DNA of 64,000 bases from Deinandra increscens subsp. villosa (Eukaryota; Streptophyta; Magnoliopsida; Asterales; Asteraceae), in assembly GCA_039602395.1 (NCBI GenBank), contig JBCNJP010000010.1:32513828-32577827 (forward strand). Reading direction: 5' to 3'. Below are positions 33,690 to 43,903 of this stretch, piece after piece. Both the position numbers and the translations under genes were made by a program. The notes under the pieces were generated by a model. That model was not told the DNA's origin. It did no database searches and saw nothing but the letters and a program-made list of their open reading frames with translations. The number at the start of each line of letters is the position of its first letter. The first letter of the stretch is position 1.

Positions 33690-36580
33690 ATGTCCGATTT
33701 TCAAGCATTCGCGGCTATGCAAATTTCGGTTCTGACTACGATGCAAACGATGATGAACTATGATAATGAAATTGGAACAAGTCAGAAAGTTCCAAAATTA
33801 CTTAAATTGGAAGATTATCATAGTTGGATTACACGGTTTGAAGCATATGTTTCTGCTAATGATATTGATATGTGGTTATCATACTCTGAGCCATATGTTT
33901 ATCCAAAAGGTGAAGATGGGGAACCAATTCTTCAAAGAAAGCTTTCAGGAGAACAAAAGAAAGCGTATCAAGCTGAAAAGAAGGCATGTGGTACTTTAAC
34001 AATGGCATTGCCTACAGATTTACTACATCAATTCTCAAGTAACTACACAGCAAAGAGTTTGTGGGATGCTTTAGAAACGCGATGTGAAGGCAATGACCAA
34101 TATAAGTAAAGTCGAAAAAAGGTGTTGAAAAAGGAATTTGATAGTTTCAAGCATTATCAAAATGAATCGATTCCAAATGTGATCGCAAGATTTGCTCATT
34201 TAATGAGTGAAATGAAGTTGGTGAATCTTACAAAAGATGAAGCTGACAAGAAAGAAAAGATGTTGGAAGCGTTACCAGAGAAATGGAAAAATTATGTGAT
34301 GATGGTCAATCATGATAAAGATTTTTCAAAATTGTCATTCAATGATCTGATTCAAAGAATTCAAGCCAGGGATAGTTAAAGGTGAATAAGTCACTGCCTG
34401 AGCAAGTTCAAAATCCCGCAGTGTATTATGGTAACAATGATTCAACTCTGAATGCTGGGAAATCTAATATTCTTAGTTCTGCACCCCCTACAGCATTTCT
34501 GGCAGGTTAATCTGAAACTCCAAGTTATTCTTCTGCTGGTTGTACTGTTTCGATTCCTAGTTCTTTGACTCAAAGTGCATTGTTTGTTCAAACTATCGAC
34601 GATTATTATGCTTTGATGTCTGCATTAGTTTCTTCATATTTTGGTGTTATCACTGATGCTGTAAGTAATGCTGAATTGGTAAATGAAGATTACGATCAAA
34701 TTGATTATGATCATTTGGAGGAAATGGATATGAATTGGCAGTATGCTATGTTGGTTCGTAGAACGAATAAATTTTTCATTAGAAGTCGAAGGTGAAATGT
34801 TACAAGTGTTCCGTTTATGGTCACTTTGCACGAGAATGTCCAAGTTCAGCAGGTAACAAATTGAAAACTGGTCAACATGCGCATTTAGTTTTTAATCCAT
34901 CAAATGAAGCTGATAAGGTTGAGAAGAAAACTGTTACTTTTGCTAATAATTTGACAGAAACATTTTGGCATCCAGATGAATTTGCCTGGAATGCAGACTC
35001 ATCAGCTAAACATAATCATGCTCTATTTAGCATTGCATTGACTGCTCGTCATGATGATGATGACAGCTTGTTGACTGACTCTGATTCTTATTCAATTGAA
35101 TCCTTGGTTCAAGAAGGTTTACCAAAAGTTGCTGATAGTTCAAAGGTTAAAGAATCTAAATGTATTACATGTGTAAAATTACACAAAGAGATTGAATGGT
35201 TTGAGTAGTGTTCCAAAACATCAACTGAAGAAATTATTGTGCTAAAGAAAGAGTTGGAAGAGTTTCAAAAGAAATATTATGAATTAGTTCATGTTCATGA
35301 AGATCTTTTGAAAGAAAAAGCTCAATTGGCTGAAGAGTGTGAGAAAGCCAAAGCTAAAGCTTTAGATGCAGCTCAAGATTTTGAGAATTTATTTGAGAAA
35401 AGTTACCCAGTTCAGCAAAAGTATGAGGAAGCTACTGCTCTTATTTCTAAATTGATGTTACTGTTGAAAAGCTTCAAAATAAAATTTCTATGCTTCAAGA
35501 TAAGAATACTCTTTATCATGACAAGAATGAGGTATTGACTAAGGATGTTGAGATCTATAAGCAAAAGAGAAAAAAATGTTCTTGAAGAATTATTTGTTGA
35601 ATGTGAGATCCGAAAGAAACAAACTTATGAATATGATGATCTTAATGCAAAATTCATCAAGTCACAGAAAGAGGTGTTTGAAGCTCAACAAAAGATTAAT
35701 GATTTGAAATTGTAAATTTTGGAGTTGAAAAGGCAAGTGAAGAACTGCAATTTGTCACCGACATTGCTAAACTTCTTATATAAGCAGGATCAGAGTACGG
35801 AAAGTTCTAAGATGGAGGATGTTCACTTGGTTCCTCAACCAGTGGATTTAATTGAAGTTACTTCTGCTCCGCTTGATTCTAAAGCTGAAGTGCATGATTA
35901 TTCAAAATTTCCCACTCCACCCAAGAAGAACAAGTCTAAGTCTAAGAAGAAGGAAAAGCCTTTGGGTGAAGCTCCAAAATTTGTTTCAAAGTCTGTGTTG
36001 TTGGAACATGAAAAAGTTTTTTATAAGGTTGTTTCAAGTTCTTTATTAGCAACCGAAGAAGAAAAAGTTTTGATTGAAAAGAACAAGCTGAAGGATATAT
36101 CAAAGCCAAATTCACTAGCGAATCTAAGGCAAGAGAAACTTCGGGTTCTTCTTCAAATTCTTCAAAGGTTTCACGTTACAAACACAAAGGTTTGGGCTAT
36201 GAAGTGAAGGAAGAACCGGTTCAAGCTAAGAAACCAGTGAAAGCTGCAAAGGTTCCTAAAGCAAAAGTTGCAAAGAAATCAACACCTCAGAAGGAATTTT
36301 CTTATTATTCTGGAAGATCGTCATCTTCAAGGAGTCCATCTCCTAGGTATGATTCTTCTGATGGTTTCTTTGATAATTTTCATTCTGAACATTCATCTGG
36401 TTTTCAAAAATCAAACCAATATTCAAATGTTTTTAGAGAAAGACTTTGTTATGTATGTCATTAACCGGGACATCTTGCTGCTGATTGTCCGACGACTGCA
36501 TATATCCACAAAACTGCCAAGTATGTGGATAACAAAGGTCAAATTTTTGATGAACCATGGTCTCCAATGATTAAATAAAC
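33690..36580 (+). pseudogene. gag: Copia2 gag with two zinc knuckles (broken)
   Basis: The start ATGTCCGATTTTCAA (33690) opens a copia-type gag: KLLKLEDYHSWITRFEAYV, KKACGTLTMALPTDLL, SLWDALETRCEGN, then after a TAA KVLKKEFDSFKHY and FAHLMSEMKLVNLT. A first CCHC knuckle (KCYKCSVYGHFARECPS) lies at about 34795-34845. A long Lys/Glu-rich, coiled-coil-like stretch follows (about 35210-35750; EEFQKKYYELVHVHEDLLKE), then a basic linker (KKNKSKSKKKEKP). A second CCHC knuckle (LCYVCH, then GHLAADCP) lies at about 36448-36492, with a stop inside it. Stops or frameshifts occur near 34107, 34377, 35206, 35470, 36200 and 36461. Two knuckles separated by a coiled coil make this gag unusually long (about 960 codons). 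Gag would form the particle that packages the RNA. No pol follows. Confidence 0.75.
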
Positions 36581-38336
36581 TCGTAAATCGTCTAGGTCTA
36601 CACCAAGTACATCGGTTGAATCTGATTCTGGTTCTGATCAAACATTAAAAGTTTTACAAATTTGGAAACCAAAAGTTGTTTTCAAAGCCAATGATGACTT
36701 TGTGGAAGACACCGGGCGACCCGACGCTGTTGAATCGGGTCGATCCCAGAGTGACTAATGATTTATTTGGTGTCAAGCAGGTGTTTCAGGAAGACCTATC
36801 GATGATTGAAAAATTACTGATTGTGAAATATCTGTTTTAATTAAATTGAATTTCAAAATCAAATTTTATTTTTCAAAGACTAAACTGCAAGTATTCGTGT
36901 TGGTTGATCAATTTCTTGTTTTTGTTTTACCTGCGTCTCATTCTAAGGGGGAGTTAGATTTTACAAAAATTCAAAGATAGTGTGTTGTTTTTCAAGATGT
37001 AAAAATGAAAATCTATAAATAGAGTTGTCGTTTTTAAGGGGAGAAATCTTGAAAAGACAAAAACATTGAAAAATGCAAAAAGCCAAAAACATTTAAAATG
37101 ATAAATTGTATCCGACATGATTGGGAAATGATGGTACATTGGCTGACATTGTCTGACTCATGGATAAAGTATATGAAACAGCCATAAGACCATTTGATCG
37201 ATGTGTAAGGTAGGCTCGGAAAATCAGAAAGTATTCAAATGTGATATACACTAAATCTGATGCTTGACCTAGTGGACAACATCTTGATGCGTATCTCATG
37301 ATATATCAAGAAAAAGATATGTGAAAAATAAAATGAGAAGTCACTGTGTATACATGTGTTTATTTTGCAAAGATTTAAACTTGTTTGATTTTTTTTTTGT
37401 CAAACGATCAGACTTTCTCTGCGTGTCCACAAGACCGACCTGATCGTTGTTCGTTTGACGTTCTGCTTTATTTTCTTTGGTGTTTCGTATAACTCATCGG
37501 ACTTTCTCTACGTGTACGGGAGTACCAACCTGATTGTTGTTGAGTTATACAATTTCAACTTGTTTTATTTTCTTATTTTGTTAAATCCGAGGCCTTATCT
37601 GTGTATCGAAAGAGCGACCTTAAGGTAAACGAATATACGTTCTTATTTCTTTTTGCATGGAACACTGTTTATGTGATTAAAAATCACAAATGAAATCACA
37701 AAATGTGATAAGCAAAAACATATCTGAGTATGTCTGATAGTGTGGGGTACACTGGTCAATGCAAAACTAATCAATACATTAACATATCCAGATGTTATGA
37801 TTATGATTGTGCCTGAGTTTAGAGTTGGCAAAATTATATCTGCAATCGGCATGGTTATGTGCTTCAATAATCGAAATTGAAGTGTAGTTCAGCATGTTAT
37901 GTCCAATATGATTCCAAGTCGTGATCTTTCTCACAAAACACAAAAATAGTGTATGTTTCTGTTATGCATTTATATTTCTTATCAGAAAATATCAAAAAGA
38001 TTTTAGGTGTGTTTTGATATAAAGTTTCTAAAAGTCAAAAAGATATTGTTTATGTTTTGTTTTCGATTGATCAACACGACATACAAAATCTTTTTTTCAA
38101 AGTCAAAAAAATCTTGGAGTCTCGAAGAGACGTTTTGCACCAAGATTATTTATGTTGGCAGGTTTCTAAGTTGAAAGAGAACATCACAACTTGAAGTCTT
38201 CTGAAGATTGTTGATAAAGAGATTACACACGATGCCATATTAAGTATTTAAGATTGAACCCATCGTCAAGATCGAGGAAGAGTTTGATTGAAGATACAAG
38301 ATACAAGTTTTAATAGAGGAGATGATACTGCACATG
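36581..38336 (+). other. Copia2 3' untranslated region
   Basis: About 1.75 kb of AT-rich sequence with no pol motif. TCTAAGGGGGAGTTAG at about 36941 resembles a polypurine tract in front of no LTR, and may mark where pol was lost. Two or three related stem-loops at 37399-37640 are listed separately. Confidence 0.5.
37399..37640 (+). repeat. Related stem-loops in Copia2 3' UTR
   Basis: Two diverged tandem copies share CAGACTTTCTCTGCGTGT / CGGACTTTCTCTACGTGT followed by GACCTGATCGTTGTT / AACCTGATTGTTGTT. Each is flanked by its own inverted arms: GTCAAACGA with TCGTTTGAC (37399-37459) and GTATAACTCA with TGAGTTATAC (about 37487-37550). A third, weaker copy (CCGAGGCCTTATCTGTGTAT...CGACCTTAAGG) follows to about 37630. 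The stem sequences differ between copies while base pairing is kept. Confidence 0.55.
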
Positions 38337-38349
38337 CCGAGGGGGAGTT
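38337..38349 (+). other. Polypurine tract of Copia2
   Basis: CCGAGGGGGAGTT lies directly before the 3' LTR start TGTTGATAC. Confidence 0.75.
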
Positions 38350-38589
38350 TGTTGATACATGGTCCTGATCATCATGTGAAATATCGAATACAAGATGAAG
38401 ACATGCAAGTTTAGGTCTGGCCGAACCTTGGCTGAACCTGGAGTTCGGACAGGGCCGAACAGGTCCGAACCTGAGGTTCGGACCTGCGGGTTTCAATGTG
38501 TATAAATAATAGTCTTGTATTAGAATTCATAAGCTTCTTGGTCATATCTTCTCTGTGTACTCTGTGGTCATCTCAGTGGTTAATACAAG
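38350..38589 (+). repeat. Copia2 3' LTR, truncated
   Basis: Matches the 5' LTR from its first base to TTAATACAAG, then breaks off about 77 bases before the expected end. The break coincides with the start of an unrelated LTR end (38590-38759). Confidence 0.8.
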
Positions 38590-38759
38590 GGTGTGGATAC
38601 CTCCCCCATTGGTGGGGAGGAGAACTAAGCTTGCCTTTATAAGGGTGTGGATACCTCCCCCACCAAGACGCGTTTTAAAACCGTGAGGGGCGGATGCCTG
38701 AGGGCATGCTGGCTGCCAAAGCGGACAATATCTTGGTGCGACGGGTCTGGGCTGTTACA
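38590..38759 (+). repeat. Terminal part of another LTR (remnant)
   Basis: A GC-richer 170-bp piece ends in GGGCTGTTACA. It contains GACGCGTTTTAAAACCGTGA and AAAGCGGACAATATC, words that in many plants mark the 3' end of a widespread LTR. The stretch AAGGGTGTGGATACCTCCCC occurs twice (about 38588 and 38641), a local tandem duplication of about 54 bp. It sits between the broken Copia2 LTR and CACTA B. Confidence 0.5.
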
Positions 38760-38794
38760 ATAATTAATATTATTATTATTATTTCACTTCTGAT

Positions 38795-40235
38795 CGGGAG
38801 TGCCAAACTGCGACGTTGCACATAGAGGGGAATCCACTGAATGTCGTGGGAATGTCTAAATTATTTTCAAAAGAAAAAATTGAGAAGATCCATGGAAGTC
38901 CATTACCTCCTGTTTGCCGTAGAGTTATAGTTTATCGGGTCAAAAAGGGTGCAACATTTTTACCATTCCCATTAGATGAAAAAACAATGCTTTCGGAGGT
39001 TGAAAATGAATATATTATTGCATGGTCGATGAACCGAATGATGCTTCATTCTATTAACACATCAGATAAATCACAGCTAGGGGTGATCAAAGTCGGGAAA
39101 CCGTGAATCCTGACCCGAATCCCGAATTTGGGCAAAATCATGACCGTGTCCTGAGACCGAATTTGATATCGGGTATTCGGTCCCAATGATATCGGGTTCG
39201 GTTGGGTTGTAAGTATATCCCGAGACCGAATCTGATGCGGCTTTTCCAGCACATTCTCCATAGTTTCCAGCCCAACTTCTTCCTCGACCTTCACCGCCAC
39301 CACACCACTATCATTTTAGAGCAACAAAAAAGCTACCATCACTGCCGTTTCGTCTCCATCAGAAATCCACCAACACACCACTGAGATTCGACCAACCCAT
39401 CAGAAAAATAGTTCTAATTTTGGAGGTAGAGATGAAGGGAAAAAAATTTCTAGCTTGCTTCAGTGGCGGTAGAGATGAAGGAATGACCGTTACCCAAGAA
39501 ATTGCAGACTGAAACGACAGTAGTGCCACTGGAGATGTTGCACAGTCAACAACGATAACGTCGCCGGAGAGGTTGCGGAGTAGAAGATGGCTATCACTTC
39601 TAAAACTTATGGCGTTGTCGTACCTGCAGCGAGCAACGAAGCTGATACCTCCCAGATTTAAGAGCAACGAACATGACGGTACCATGCATTGTGTGGACTA
39701 TGCTGTGAAAATTGGTGATAGATGGTACATTTGGAGGAGGAAGATGATATGCTATGAAAGACAAATGAAGCAGATCGAGCCACTGTGATTTTTTTTTAAA
39801 GTTAAAATCTAAGATCTTTTAATGGTCTTCTTTAAAGATGTTGATTAGATTCTGCATACTTCTTAAATCTTGTTCTAAACGATAATTATATTCGATTTTT
39901 TTTCTAGGTCATCGATCATAGAATTTAATAGGGATACATTGGGATTTTTTGGGTTTTAATATAATTCGGGAAATCGGGATTTCTGGAGGGTTTTCGGTCC
40001 GTCCCAAGACCGAGACCGAGACCGAATTTGGCTAAAAATAGGGACCGAAACATAAAACATATTTATCGGTTTGGTCCGGTCATCAGGAATTTACGGGTCG
40101 GTTTTCGAGAAAAGTCGGGTTTCCCGACATTCTGCTCACCCCTAATCACAGCCGGTTGATCATATTACGGTTCAAAAAGTACTGGAATAACCACAGGTAA
40201 TTACTACATTAATTAATCGTATCCGCTAATTAATA

Positions 40236-40273
<38 letters not shown>

Positions 40274-40432
40274 GATCGGTTTTATTTGTCATGTTTCCAG
40301 GTGAATAATGATCTGAAAAAGACGTCGAAAGTGTACTTAACACCAAACCAGCTGAGTCAAGATCTGATAGACAGAAAACTTGTTACAAGGAATCAGCAGA
40401 AACAGCTGATGAGCACGGATAAGAAATTATAA
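38795..40432 (+). pseudogene. Decayed CACTA-associated gene (copy B), split by hAT
   Basis: The exon begins with CQTATLHIEGNPLNVVGMSK and keeps the middle of the domain missing from copy A: SPLPPVCRRVIVYRVKKG, then FPLDEKTMLSEVENEYII and WSMNRMMLHSINTS. The acceptor in front of it reads GATCGG where copy A has GATCAG, so the splice site is mutated. The exon is interrupted by the hAT element and resumes at 40153 (PVDHITVQKVLE) with a stop before the donor GTAATT at 40197. An intron with a (TA)n run ends at CCAG (40300). The last exon (40301-40432) encodes KKTSKVYLTPNQLSQDLIDR and ends MSTDKKL. I do not recognise a function; it is a transposon-linked ORF of unknown role, probably nuclear. Confidence 0.55.
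39078..40144. mobile_element. hAT-type element with 8-bp target duplication
   Basis: The 1,067-bp element starts TAGGGGTGATCAAAG and ends TGCTCACCCCTA. Terminal inverted sequence is TAGGGGTG / CACCCCTA, typical of hAT elements. It is flanked on both sides by ATCACAGC (39070-39077 and 40145-40152), the 8-bp duplication expected for the superfamily. Subterminal parts are rich in GACCGAAT, CGGGTTTCCCGA and TCGGTCCC in both orientations. The interior has no hAT transposase domain, so it is non-autonomous. It interrupts the exon of CACTA B, so it is the younger insertion. Confidence 0.92.
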
Positions 40433-40569
40433 TTAATTATTATAGAAATTAAACTTTGATTAGTGTATGTTATTTTTTTTAACGGTATTTGATTAGTGTA
40501 TGTACATTAATTTTTAATTATAATGATTTTAAGGTTTTTCTAAATTAATTAATATGCAGTATAATTGAT

Positions 40570-41575
40570 TGTACTTAAGAAAATATATGTGACCATATAT
40601 AATATCAAGGGCCACACTTTTTATAATTTAACGTGGCCGTTGCCACCCTTTGGCCACACGTATTGGGACAAAAAATATGATTTCAACTACCCTTTGGCCA
40701 CTTTTTTTTCCAAATATATGTGGCTAAAACACAAATATACGTGACCATATAATACCAAAGGCCACACTTTTTATATTTTAGCGTGGCCATTGTCACCCTT
40801 TGGCCACGCGTATTGGGACAAAATGTCTGATTTCAACTACCCTTTGGCCACTTTTTTTCCAAATATATGTGGCTAAAACACAAATATACGTGACCATATA
40901 AACACTTTTTATATTTTGACGTGGCCGTTGCTACCCTTTGGCCACGTGTATTGGGACAAAAATTATGATTTCAGCAACCCATTTGGCCACGTTTTTCTTT
41001 AACATATGTGGCTAAAACACAAATATATGTGACCATATAATACCAAACGCCATGCTTTTTATATTTTAATGTTGCAGTTGCCATCCTTTGGCCACGCGTA
41101 TTGGGATTAAAATTATAATTTCAGCAACCCATTTGGCCACGTTTTTTAACATATGTGGCTAAAACACAAATATACGTGACCATATAATACCAAATGCCAC
41201 GCTTTTTATATTTTAACGTGGCCGTTGCCACCCTTTGGCTACGCGTATTGGGACAAAAATTATGATTTCAGCAACCCATTTGGCCACGTATTTTTTAATA
41301 TATATGGCTAAAACACAAATATATGTGGCTATATCATACAAAAGGTTACGTTAAACAAACACATGTTGCCGTTGGGTCCCTTCGGCCACGTTTTTTAGAA
41401 GAATTGTTTGACTACAACAATGAATATTGTTACCCTTTAGTCACGATTTTATGAGGCCGTATCATACATTTGGTGACGAGACCTTTGATCTCGATTGAAA
41501 TGGAAAAAAAAAACATGGCCAAAGGGATACGGCCACGTTTTTTTTCCATGGCCAAAGGGTTTTTTTGACGTAGTG
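40570..41575. repeat. CACTA subterminal repeats (element B)
   Basis: About six degenerate units with GTGGCCGTTGCCACC, GCGTATTGGGAC and ACACAAATATACGTGACC, the same family and orientation as at 1790-2967. The array ends in GACGTAGTG at 41575. Confidence 0.85.
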
Positions 41576-41707
41576 TCGTGATGAGGTTTGATGTTTTTTT
41601 GATGTTTGGTTTTATGAAATAAGAAATAAACAGGAAAGAAAATAAATAACTATAACTATATTAACTAGGGGCCAGAAATTAACTAGGTCTTTCTTAGATT
41701 AGCCGTA

Positions 41708-41725
41708 TCCCCAGCAACGACACCA
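41708..41725 (-). other. Primer binding site, Athila type
   Basis: On the minus strand TGGTGTCGTTGCTGGGGA is close to TGGCGCCGTTGCCGGGGA, the site used by Athila-like elements. It follows the LTR end at about 41738. Confidence 0.65.
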
Positions 41726-41737
41726 AAAACTTGATGC

Positions 41738-43903
41738 GCGTTTATCATGGCGGTGAAACCAAAATATATAGTTTCACTATCAGGTCTTAAATTTATAATA
41801 CCCTAACGTTACCTAGACTAACCACATACGCAATGTAGGCAAGTGTACCTATCGCTACAGTAATATAGTCTAATTGGCAAGTACAGGGGTCGATCCACAG
41901 GGATACGAATCTCTTACTCAACCAAATCTATCTCTGTTTTTCACCGTTTTTTCTTCCAAATCTCCACCAAGGCTTCTAGAAACACAAAATAACATATTCT
42001 AAATATCCAAGCCTCATTATCATTCAGAATCATAAATAAGAACGTATGAAATGTCAGGAATTTTTGCCAGAAATGACGTGCAATTACAAGCACATCAGAA
42101 ATCCTTACTCTTTTCTGAGGATCTTGAAATAAATCTGTTAAGTGCTGCTATCCTCCTGAGTTCTTTGAAAATCTTTAACTATCTTCGGGGATTTCAGGTT
42201 TATGATGGCTTGAATCTTCTCAGGACTTGCTTCAATGCCTCTTTCAATGACCATGTAGCCTGATGTGTTCGGATTTACTAGTAAAAGTACCTAATTTATC
42301 CTAGACCTAACCTAGACCTAGGCACACCTAATTTTAACGAATTTCCTAAAACTAACCGAATCTAAAGGCAAGTGTACCTATCGGTGTTGGTATATCCTAT
42401 GTAAGAGCGGGAAATCGAACCCTAGAGACACTATTATAGCTAGACTTAACCTATGACCTAAAAATGGAAATTTGTGTGGATTGGCTTTTTAAAGGATTTA
42501 ATTTAACTGGTTAACTAACTTAACTACCTAGCAACCAGAAACAGGAAATTTTTAGGAGAAAATCATATTAGAGAAGAGTATCACCTAGACCTGGAATCCT
42601 ACTTAATACCTACATCTTCACTCAGCTTTGACTGTTCTGATGGTGGCTACTTCACCTTTTAAGTCCTTCCTAGCTAACAACTCTAATGCCCAAACAGGAG
42701 TTCACTCTTTGCGTCATTCCTACCTCAATTAAACCTAACCACCCTCAAAACAATCTAAGGCACCCTAGGCTAGCAAGAGCTACCACTAACTAACATGAGT
42801 GACACGGGATAATAAATTGACTAACTAACCTAGGGCATTTCCTTTTGGGACAATGTTATCCTAAGCAATTAACTAACCCAACTACCCGACAATTCATTAC
42901 CTTTTGGGTCTTAGAAAAGGCAGCACATTGACATCAAATCAATAACTAATAGCTAACACAATAGTTCGAGAATTACCCTAAACTACTCTATTGCAACTAA
43001 CCCTAAAGTTAGCAACTTTAGACAATTCACCTAAACTGAAAGACACTCGAAGGTGGATCATGCATCAATTATCAATTGTCAATTATAAATATGGTCATCA
43101 ACACACATATACCTCAAACATGGCAATCAGTGGAGTTTAATAGAATTGCAACATCAATCAAACAATCACAAACCGAGTAAAGTTATAAATACTAAATATT
43201 CATAATAATAGGTCTACGCAATACAATCAAACTAGCCTAGCCTCATGTTCAAGTCAAGATAACAAATAAAGATCAGAACTTTGACAGAAAACATGTGTTC
43301 AACTAAGTTAAGACAAGAAACGTAGAAGAAATCTAAGAACCGAATATTGATTTGTGATGAACTCGCGATCCTTGAATGATTCCTCTCGATTCCAGCCTTC
43401 CGCTGGCTCAGAAATTCGTCCCAAAATCACCCAGAGCCGAATACAAGTTGTGAAGTCCCGAAAGAATGACTTAATCGTGAGTTCATAAGACAACTCTAAT
43501 CTTTCCGGAATAATCCCCTCTTAGCGTATCGATTAGAGGGTCTAGGTGTGGTACACGATACGCATGGAGGACATGCCGCGACAAAATAACCGGTCAACAA
43601 GTTTTAACCGCCCGTTGATTGTTGATCTCGCGCGTATCGCCTGGAAACCCACCTCCAGTAGGCGATACGCCTACTGCTCTTTATTCAGCATCTCTTCATC
43701 ATTTTTGTTCAACTTCCACCACTTCTCAAATGGGCATCAGGATTCCATTAATTACCTACAAAAACACTATAAAAACATAAATAAAGACTCAATAATGGAA
43801 CATGACTCAAAATACATAATATAACGCAAAATAAACTAGAAACTGACTCGATTATTATACAAAACACAGGGAAATATCAGATGTGTCTGCAACACATCAA
43901 ACA
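41738..43903 (-). repeat. Athila-like LTR with nested fragment
   Basis: On the minus strand it starts TGATGTGTTGCAGACACATC after a purine tract and ends before the primer site. GGCAAGTGTACCTATCG, found in many Athila-type LTRs, occurs twice on the plus strand (about 41838 and 42370), which suggests an internal duplication or two partial LTRs. A Gypsy RT fragment is inserted at 42085-42262. The rest is noncoding, with stem-loops from 43524 on. Confidence 0.5.
42085..42262 (-). pseudogene. Small Gypsy reverse transcriptase fragment
   Basis: The minus strand encodes GYMVIERGIEASPEKIQAII followed by LKSP, which matches GYMVTERGIEASPEQIKAIL in Gypsy2 (about 20748-20810). After a small frameshift it continues as in Gypsy2 (RFISRSSEKSKDF). 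Only about 178 bp of the RT connection region is present, without LTRs, so this is a small filler-like fragment embedded in the Athila LTR. Confidence 0.8.

Larger units (their letters stand above)
32887..38589 (+). mobile_element. Copia2: gag-only copia-type LTR element
   Basis: The element has a 5' LTR (32887-33203), a perfect TGGTATCAGAGC primer site, a long decayed gag, a 3' untranslated region, a polypurine tract (GAGGGGGAGTT) and a truncated 3' LTR (38350-38589). No protease, integrase, reverse transcriptase or RNase H motif is visible, so it is either non-autonomous by nature or has lost pol. The two LTRs are close in sequence apart from an indel of about ten bases and scattered, mostly transition, differences. 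Confidence 0.8.
38760..41575. mobile_element. CACTA element B, one end (truncated)
   Basis: The right terminus TTTTTTGACGTAGTG ends at 41575 and is followed by TCG. Inside are subterminal repeats (40570-41575) and a decayed gene homologous to that of element A. The left side is cut at the LTR remnant at 38759. An hAT element (39078-40144) is inserted in the gene. B and A align closely over the gene and the repeats, so they belong to one family. Confidence 0.75.

Noticed and set aside
37643..37867. Minus-strand hydrophobic frame in the Copia2 3' UTR
   Set aside because: Low-complexity composition, no homology recognised, and it is antisense to an untranslated region.
39359..39788. Open frames inside the hAT element as a transposase
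   Set aside because: No hAT dimerisation or catalytic motif is visible; the frames are short and overlap on both strands.
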